From Parasponia andersonii (taxonomy: Eukaryota; Streptophyta; Magnoliopsida; Rosales; Cannabaceae): a DNA stretch of 64,000 nucleotides. The stretch is from NCBI GenBank assembly GCA_002914805.1, contig JXTB01000061.1, positions 939,215 through 1,003,214 on the forward strand. The letters are read 5' to 3'. Under the pieces are notes generated by a model, which worked only from the letters and a program-made list of their open reading frames with translations, had not been told where the DNA came from and did no database searches. A program made the translations under genes and the position numbers. Every line of letters begins with the position of its first letter. Within the stretch, counting starts at the first letter, position 1. Shown here piece by piece: positions 57,000 through 64,000 of this stretch.

Positions 57000-59900
57000 T
57001 TTAGTCTCAAAAAGGAAAGGGTTCTTCGCTCTTATTTCCTCTTTTAACTCCCATGTAGTTTTTCTTTTAGTGTGGTTGGTCCATTAAATCTTAACATAAG
57101 AAATAACTCGATGTCTTAACACTTGTTTATTTGTATCAACAATACGTACATGACGTTCTTCATAAGTCAAATCTTCTTTAAGTTGTATCGGCTCGTACTG
57201 AATCACATGACTAGGATTAGGAATATATCTCTTTAGCATGGATACATGGAATACATTGTGAACACCAGACAATGCTGGTGGCAGGGCAAGTCTGTAGGTT
57301 ACCTTACCAACTTTATCTAATATCTCAAATGGGCCAACAAATTAAGTATTTAGCTTATTTTGAACTCTAAATCTCTTTACCGCTTTCATAGGTGACACTT
57401 TTAAGAAAACATGATCATTAACTTCAAATACCACTTCCTTTCTTTTGGGGTCTGCATAACTTATCTGACGACTTTATGTAGCCAAAAGTTTTTCTTTGAT
57501 CAATCTAATTTTCTCAACAGTCTGTTGTACTATTTTGGGTTCTATAATTGCCTTTTCTCCTACATCATCCTAACAAATAGGAGATATGCACTTTCTACCA
57601 TATAGAGCTTTATACGATGCTATTATTATATATGCGAACTCCACCAAGGGCAAATGCTCATCCTGAGAACCCTTCGAATCTTTGGTGCAAGCTCTCAATA
57701 TATCTTCCAGTGTCTGAATATTTCTTTCCAAATGTCCATTTGTTTTTGGGTGAAAAGCTATACTGAAACTTAGCTTAGTCCCAAAGACTTTGGGTACAAC
57801 ATTCCAAAACTGTGATAAAAATCTAGGATCTCGGTCAAAAATAATAACTATAGGAATTCTATGTAGTCTCACTATCTCTTATATATAATTTTGCTAATCT
57901 CTCGAGAGAAAAAGTGATTTTGATAGCTAAGAAATGTGCGTATTTAGATTTACGATCCACAAAAAATAAATTACATCATTACCACTATTAGTCATTAGTA
58001 ATCCTATTACAAAGTTCACAGTGATACAATCCCATTTCCATTTAGAAATCTCAATAGGTTGTAACAATCGTGCAGGTCTGTGGTGTTCAGCCTTCATTTG
58101 CTGACACACCACACACTGTGCAACATGCTAAGCAATTTCTCTTTTTATGTTATTCCACCAGAAATTCTCTCTTATGTCCCTGTACATTTTAGTGCCTCCA
58201 AGATGTACTGTATAGCTTGTGTTATGTGCTTCCCCAAGAATCTAATTCTTCAATTCTAGATCGTTTGGCACACATAATATCTTCCCAAATCTCAAGGATC
58301 AATTTTCATGGATAAGAAACTCTATTTTCACTCTTGCCTCTATCTTAGCTCAAATCTTCTGCAAATTGGGTCATTAAATTGGGCAACCCTGATTCTATCA
58401 ATCAATAAAGGTTGCACATGCAAACTAGGTAAATGAACTTTAGACTCTAGTACTTTTACTTTGATATTTAGCTTTCTCATATCTTCCAAAATATTCTTTT
58501 GATCGGTGATCAAAGTTGCAAAATTACTTGAAGTTTTTCTACTCAAAGCATCTGCTACCATATTTTCCTTCCCAGGATAGTACTGAATAGCCAAATCATA
58601 ATCTTTTAACAACTCTAACCACCTTCTCTGCCTCACGTTTAGCTCCTTTTGAGTGAAGATGTATTTCAGAACCTTATGATCAGTATATATCTCACATTTC
58701 TCTCTGTGGAGATAATGTTTCCAAATCTAAAGAGAAAAAACTATAACATCAAGCTCTAAATCATGCATATGATATTTTTCATTGTACCCCTTCAATTGTC
58801 TAGAAGCATAGGCAATAACCTTATTATGTTTCATCAAAACATATCCTAACCCCTTCTTAGACGCATCACTATATACAATGAATCCTCCAGTCCCAGAAAG
58901 TACGATAAGGATTGGTGTAGAAACTAATCTTCTCTTCAGTTCTTGAAAACTTTGTTCTCAATCTTTTGACCATTCAAATTTGTCTCCCTTATGAGTTAGT
59001 TGTGTCAAAGAAACTGCTATCAGTGAAAATTCTTCTACAAACCTTCTATAGTATCCAGCTAAGCCAAAGAAGCTGCGAATCTCCAAAATATTTGTCGGCC
59101 TATTCCACTCCACAATTGCTTTAATTTTTTGAGGGTCTACAGAAATTCCATTATTTGATATTACATGCCCCAAGAAAGATACATTCACAAGTCAAAATTC
59201 ATATTTCTTTAATTTCGCATAAAGCTTTTTTTCTCGTAAAATATGCAATACATTTCTCAAATGCTCTGCATGTTCTTCTTTACTTTTTGAGTATACCAAT
59301 ATATCATCTATGAAGACCACCGCAAACTGATCAAGGAATGGGTGGAACACTCGATTCATTAAGTTTATGAATGCAGCTGGGGCATTTGTCAACCTAAAGG
59401 GCATCACCAAAAATTCATAATGCCTATACCTCGTATAGAGAGCAATCTTTAGAATATCTTCTGTTTTAATCTTCAATTGATGGTAGCCAGATCAAAAATC
59501 AATTTTAGAGAAGACTTATTCACCCTGCAATTGATTAAATAGATCGTCTATTCTTGGTAGAGGATATTTGTTTCATATGGTCACCTTATTCAACTTCCGA
59601 TAGTCGATACAAAGATGCTTGCTCCCATCTTTCTTCTTCATAAATAATATAGGAGCTCCCCATAGAGAAACACTTGGTCTAATAAAACCTTTATCTAATA
59701 ATTCTTATAGTTGGTCCTTCAACTCTCTTAATTCTACTGGTACCATATGGTAAGGAGCTTTAGAAATTGGAGAGTGTCTGATAAAATATGAATAGAGAAT
59801 TCGATCTCTCTATCTGGTGATAATCTTGGTAAGTCTTTTGGAAAGATTTCAGGGAATTCACTCATAATAGCAATATCTTCTAGCTTCAACTCATCTTTTT

Positions 59901-61516
59901 AGATATCTCAAACCATCGCCAAGTAACCTTCACAGCCATGTCTCAACATTTGTCTTGCTTGTAAAACAAAAATCACATGAGGAGGAGTATTTTGCGAATT
60001 TCCTACAAAAGAGAACTCAAGTTTGCCAAGAATATGAAAATTGACTTTCTTCCCATGACAGTTAATAGAAGTATGATATCTAGATAACCAATCCATTTAT
60101 AGTATGATATCAAAATTATGCATGTCTATAACCATTAAATTAACTAGTAACTCCATATCCTCGATAACAATACTACAAGAATTACAACCATAGTCAACAA
60201 CCAAAGTACTTCCAATTAAGGTGTTTATACATAAATCAGTATTTATAGGCTCAATCAATATATCATATTTATTCACAAATTTATGGACACAAAAGAATGA
60301 TTTGCCCCAGGTCAAAACAATATATATGCATATTTGGAGGACACAAAAATTATACCTATCACTACATCATTTGAAGTCTGTGCATCTTGTAGTGTCATAG
60401 TATAAACTCTTCCTTGGGCTCTAGGTTTCTAGTTCTCTCCTTTATTCTGCTCAATAGGACGTGCCTGGTTTGCTTGTGTGGTAACAACATTCTTTGAAGG
60501 ACAGAAAACCAACTTATGTGCAAAACTACCTTAATGAAAATAAGCACCTGTATTCCAACGACAATCCTTCTCTGTATGGTTACCTCTACCACATCTTATG
60601 CACTAAAGTCCATTACCTTGAGTCCTTTGTTTCTTAGCTTATCCACCTAAATTCTGACTCTTTTGTGGTTCTGAGCTGTATCTCTTCCTTTGGTTGTTGT
60701 CTTGATCTTGTTGAGCATCATTAAGACCCCTCTCTATCAGTAAAGCTTTGCTCACTATAGTTGCATAAGTTTCTAACTCAAATGGCTCAATTCCTTGTTT
60801 AATTTGGGACCTTAAACCTTCTTCAAATCATTGAGCTCTACTTTCTTCAGTTGCCACTAAAGCAGGAGCAAACTTTGATAATCTGGTAAATTGTACCTCA
60901 TACTGAGCTACTATAATGTTCCCTTGCTCCAGCTTAACAAATTCTCTTTCTCTTTGGCGACGGATACTCTTGAGAAAATATTTCTCATTAAACGCATTCT
61001 TGAAGTTCCTCCAAATGAGAGGTTTAGTATCTTGTTCATGTTGACGCCTCACCATTAACCACCAATCATAGGCACCTCCTTGTAGCTTGTAAGTAGCATA
61101 AATCACCTTCTTAGCATCAGTACTACTTAAGGCAGTGAAAGCATACTTCATTTCAGCTAACCACTTCTCAGCCTCTAAAAGATCAGTTGCTCCTTCAAAT
61201 GATGCCAGTGTAAGTTTCTTAGACTCTGATATTTCATTAGGTTGCCTGTACTGATTAATAACATTTTGTTACTGTTGTTGTTATTGCTATTGTTTCAGTT
61301 GTTCTTAGAATATCTCTTGTTGAGTTTGCTGACGTTGAACCATCCCAACTAAGGATTTCATCAATGCATGTAGCCCAGCTTGATATGGTTCCCCTTGAAC
61401 ATTCCTAGCACCATCGTTGACATTTCCTTGTTATTGAGCTCATTGTTGTTGCTGAGCTGTCTATTAGCCATTCGATTTTCACGAGCTAAGTCTACCAGAG
61501 TCTTATTGTCTGCCAT
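57000..61516 (-). pseudogene. Chromovirus B gag-pol (Tekay/Del-like)
   Basis: The start at 61516 reads MADNKTLVDLARENRMANRQ. Gag has LQGGAYDWWLMVRRQHEQD and LEQGNIIVAQYEVQFTRLSK near 60900-61080. The protease region spans about 60100-60320. Reverse transcriptase has [20 protein letters not shown] and an intact [11 protein letters not shown] active site near 59300. RNase H has [16 protein letters not shown] near 58570, and the integrase core has IFDRDPRFLSQFW and FHPKTNGHLERN near 57740-57840. The end carries HNVFHVSMLKRYIPNP, then TTWELKEEIRAK, the chromodomain-like tail. Many stops and shifts break the frame into pieces of 60-107 codons, so no full polyprotein can be made. Confidence 0.88.
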
Positions 61517-61756
61517 TCAAGCCTTCAAACACAAAATAAATTTTCCAACATTACTTGATATTCAAGATAACAAACAAAATAGATGAAAGATTACAACTAT
61601 CAAACATGATGTCTTAAAAACACTTACTACTTGAATCTTAGACGAGATCATCATCTTAACATAAGGTAGTCAAAATCAACAGCTTAAAAAGGTTCTAAAG
61701 ATCATAACTTAGATAAAATTATAATCTTAGACAAGATCTTAAAATATCATAGCCTA

Positions 61757-61770
61757 ATCTCTGATACCAC
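61757..61770 (-). promoter_or_regulatory. Primer binding site of chromovirus B
   Basis: The minus strand reads GTGGTATCAGAGAT, matching the initiator methionine tRNA end. It lies a few bases after the 5' LTR end GAGGCGTGACA. Confidence 0.85.
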
Positions 61771-61776
61771 TTTAAT

Positions 61777-63318
61777 TGTCACGCCTCAAGACTAAGGACA
61801 TAGCAACCGCCACATGCCACGAAAGTCTTCGAATCCAATCATTATTAAAATTCTAAATAGATCCATTAACACCCAAAATATCTCATCATAACAAAACACT
61901 AGATCAATCTAAACCATCAATGATAATTTGCTAAATCCATAATAACAAAAGAAACTAAAACCATAAAAACAATCTAGTATATGTCAAATAACCAACAATG
62001 TCTCAAAATGAAAACTAAATAGTATAATAGCTCTAAATAGTAAATCTGAGTCCTCAAACGATCTCCCTCCTTCAAATATGAGTTCTACTTATTAACTATT
62101 CTCTAAATTTGAAAACATTAAAGAATAAAAGGGTGAGCTCGGTAGCCTAATAAGTAATCAATAATCTTTACTAATTGGATCAAGCATATGCTATTTGAAA
62201 TATTTCGTAAACATTTTATTTTGAATAACTCAATTTAAAAACTAATATTTTTCAATATAACATGTGAGAGTGGTCGGAAACAAATTTACAAAAATATAAT
62301 AGATTTCAAATCTAAAGATTCAATCTCATTCAAAATCTACTAACACTTTCAAATTTTACTCTACAATTTTTGGATGACTATGACCACACTTAATCCCTAC
62401 GGCTAGGTCCACATTTACTACATTTAACCCCTATAGAATAAATCCATATTATATAGTCAACTGAAGAGTGTTTTAACACATTCATATTCAATATGGTTCG
62501 AAAAGTGACAAACTCTCAAATTATTCAACAATAATATCAATCATAAGTTTGACCTGTATTTTCTTAAGAAGAAAGTATAATTCGATCCTAGCAGATTTTT
62601 TCCAAAAATAATTTATTTGAAGTAAATATTTCAGATTAATGAATATATGTTTTTTTTTCAAAAGGAATAAATAAAAATTAACTTTGATAAAATAAAAATC
62701 ACTAATAAAGATGAAAGATTACTTACCTATTCACTAATCTAACCAATCTAACAATAATTTGCTAGCTACCACTGGAACCTATAATTATAACAAGAATCAT
62801 ACATGAATATTAAATACTTAATAGGTATTTTAAATCATACCTAACACAATGTCTAACCCATTGTCCATGCACACTCAACACCTTCACTATATTATCTTGC
62901 ATAACATTGACATAAAAAATTCATAACAATTTCAAATTAATTCTAAAAATTGTGAAACTTGGAGGAAAATTTTTACAAATGATAGCGGTCCTAAAAGTGC
63001 CAAGAACATGACTGTAGGGTCCATAAGTAGACCCTATAAAGCCAAATAAACTGCTGCCATGTTATACTCTAACTGCTGAGAATCACAAAAATTTTCCTGA
63101 TTCGTAGTATTCATTTCAAAAGGTTATATCTCTTTGGTTTCAAGTCTATTTTTGATAAATTATATATGTTAGAAAGCTTATTGAATAAGGTTTCCAACTA
63201 TACTAAATATTAGACTATCAGAAACTACTGAAAAATTAATCACAACCTCTGTTGCGTTTTACAATCTCAGACCAAAACTCAAAAATCTATAACTTTTAAT
63301 TCAGACATCTAAATTTCT
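61777..63318 (-). repeat. 5' LTR of chromovirus B (truncated)
   Basis: The inner end starts TGTCACGCCTCAAG on the + strand. The outer end stops abruptly inside AGACATCTAAATT, at the point matching about 56535 of the other LTR. Confidence 0.8.
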
Positions 63319-64000
63319 TAATGGTGACTGATCACGTCAACACTCTCCACACTCTATTTTCACAGCTCACAGTAATGGAGCATAAAGTAGAGGATAATGA
63401 ACATAAAAAAATCTTACTTCAAAGTCTACCTGATTCGTATGATTGGCTTATTATAAATATTACCAGTGATACCATAACTCTAATTTTCACAGCTACTGGT
63501 CTTGAAGAAAATCGGCACAAGAATAAGGAAGACAAATTAGCAAGTTCACAGCAAGTAGAAGCTTTAACAATGAGAGAAAGATCAACAGAACATGGCCACA
63601 GTAGAAGTCAGAGTCATGGTAGATCAAAGTTAAGAAGTAAGAAGAATGTCAAAAGTTATCGCTGTGGCAAGAATGGGCACATCAAAACGGAGTGTTGGTA
63701 ACTCAAGAAGAATAGAGATTCTAGAGGGAAGGATCCCAAGTCATTAAATGCTTAGGGGAACGTGGCAAGTATTTTAGATGATGGAGAAATCTTCTACATC
63801 GAAGCAACAGTAGTTTTTGAGGACAAATGGTAGCTCACTAATATTTGGTTAGTGAATTCGAGAGCAACATGGCATATGACTTCTCATAGAGAGTGGTTTC
63901 ACACATATAAACCTATCCCTAGAGGATCTGTATTCATGGGTAATGATCATGCCTTAGAGATCATTGGGATTGGCACATTAAGATGAAATATATGATGACA
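63319..64000 (+). pseudogene. Ty1/copia gag-protease fragment
   Basis: The fragment begins inside gag with VTDHVNTLHTLFSQL and LLQSLPDSYDWLI, typical of plant Copia Gag. It continues to a zinc knuckle read as SYRCGKNGHIKTECW, whose first Cys is lost. After a TAA stop (63702-63704) it runs on to the protease, where the expected DSGAT reads NSRAT at 63855-63869, then WHMTSHREWFHTY. The catalytic Asp is gone. A further stop lies at about 63752. There is no LTR or gag start before 63319, so it was truncated at its 5' side. It continues beyond the window. Confidence 0.85.

Larger units (their letters stand above)
55303..63318 (-). mobile_element. Tekay-like chromovirus B, both LTRs truncated
   Basis: The element is in minus orientation, with a 3' LTR (55303-56951), gag-pol (61516-57000), primer binding site and 5' LTR (61777-63318). 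The 3' LTR lacks about 365 bp at its outer end, where the 6.1-kb element stops. The 5' LTR lacks about 415 bp at its outer end, where a copia fragment starts. It is related to chromovirus A in gene order and C-terminal motifs but has different LTRs. Confidence 0.8.

Overview
This is a stretch of plant nuclear genome, most probably from a dicot. It is AT-rich, it has one intact gene with introns (45868-48591), and most of the rest is transposable elements nested in and truncating one another. The species cannot be named from the sequence. A 621-base run of N (13217-13837) marks an assembly gap, so joins across it are unsafe.

Layout. (1) 1-5568: the 3' part of a Ty3/gypsy retrotransposon of the Tat type on the + strand, with integrase, a long antisense accessory gene with introns (3993-1865, minus), a polypurine tract and a 605-bp 3' LTR. 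(2) 5569-25800: AT-rich intergenic DNA with no gene I can support. It holds tRNA-derived SINEs, several diverged repeat families rich in GTAAC/GTTAC, a coding-free LTR-type element (13972-19871) containing another LTR-like block (17577-19001), and simple repeats. (3) About 25830-43005: a decayed CACTA (En/Spm) DNA transposon on the minus strand. It carries TNP2-type transposase (40105 to 29931) and a second Ptta/En/Spm-type gene (29837 to 26517). Its second gene is split by a solo Copia-type LTR (27311-29105). Its transposase is split by a Tekay/Del-like chromovirus (31270-39153), with a duplicated piece of transposase between one LTR and the rest of that element. (4) 43006-49205: host DNA with a seven-exon gene for a neprosin-family secreted peptidase. 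(5) 49206-55298: a 6.1-kb non-autonomous LTR element with two 834-bp LTRs. It has no gag-pol, and its only gene is of the same type as the antisense gene in region 1. (6) 55303-63318: a second Tekay-like chromovirus on the minus strand, missing part of both LTRs. (7) 63319-64000: a fragment of a Ty1/copia gag-protease on the + strand that runs off the window.

Themes. Every transposon gene here is broken. Much of the damage is C-to-T or G-to-A change: all three integrase catalytic residues in region 1, in-frame TAG stops in region 5, and a strong transition bias between the two LTRs of region 5. This is what deamination of methylated cytosines in silenced plant transposons would give. The neprosin-family gene alone has clean exons, splice sites and reading frame. 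The most interesting system is the accessory gene carried by two different LTR elements: an N-terminal domain resembling the 'putative gypsy type transposon' family, a Ser/Pro-rich linker and a C-terminal coiled coil, placed antisense beside the 3' LTR.
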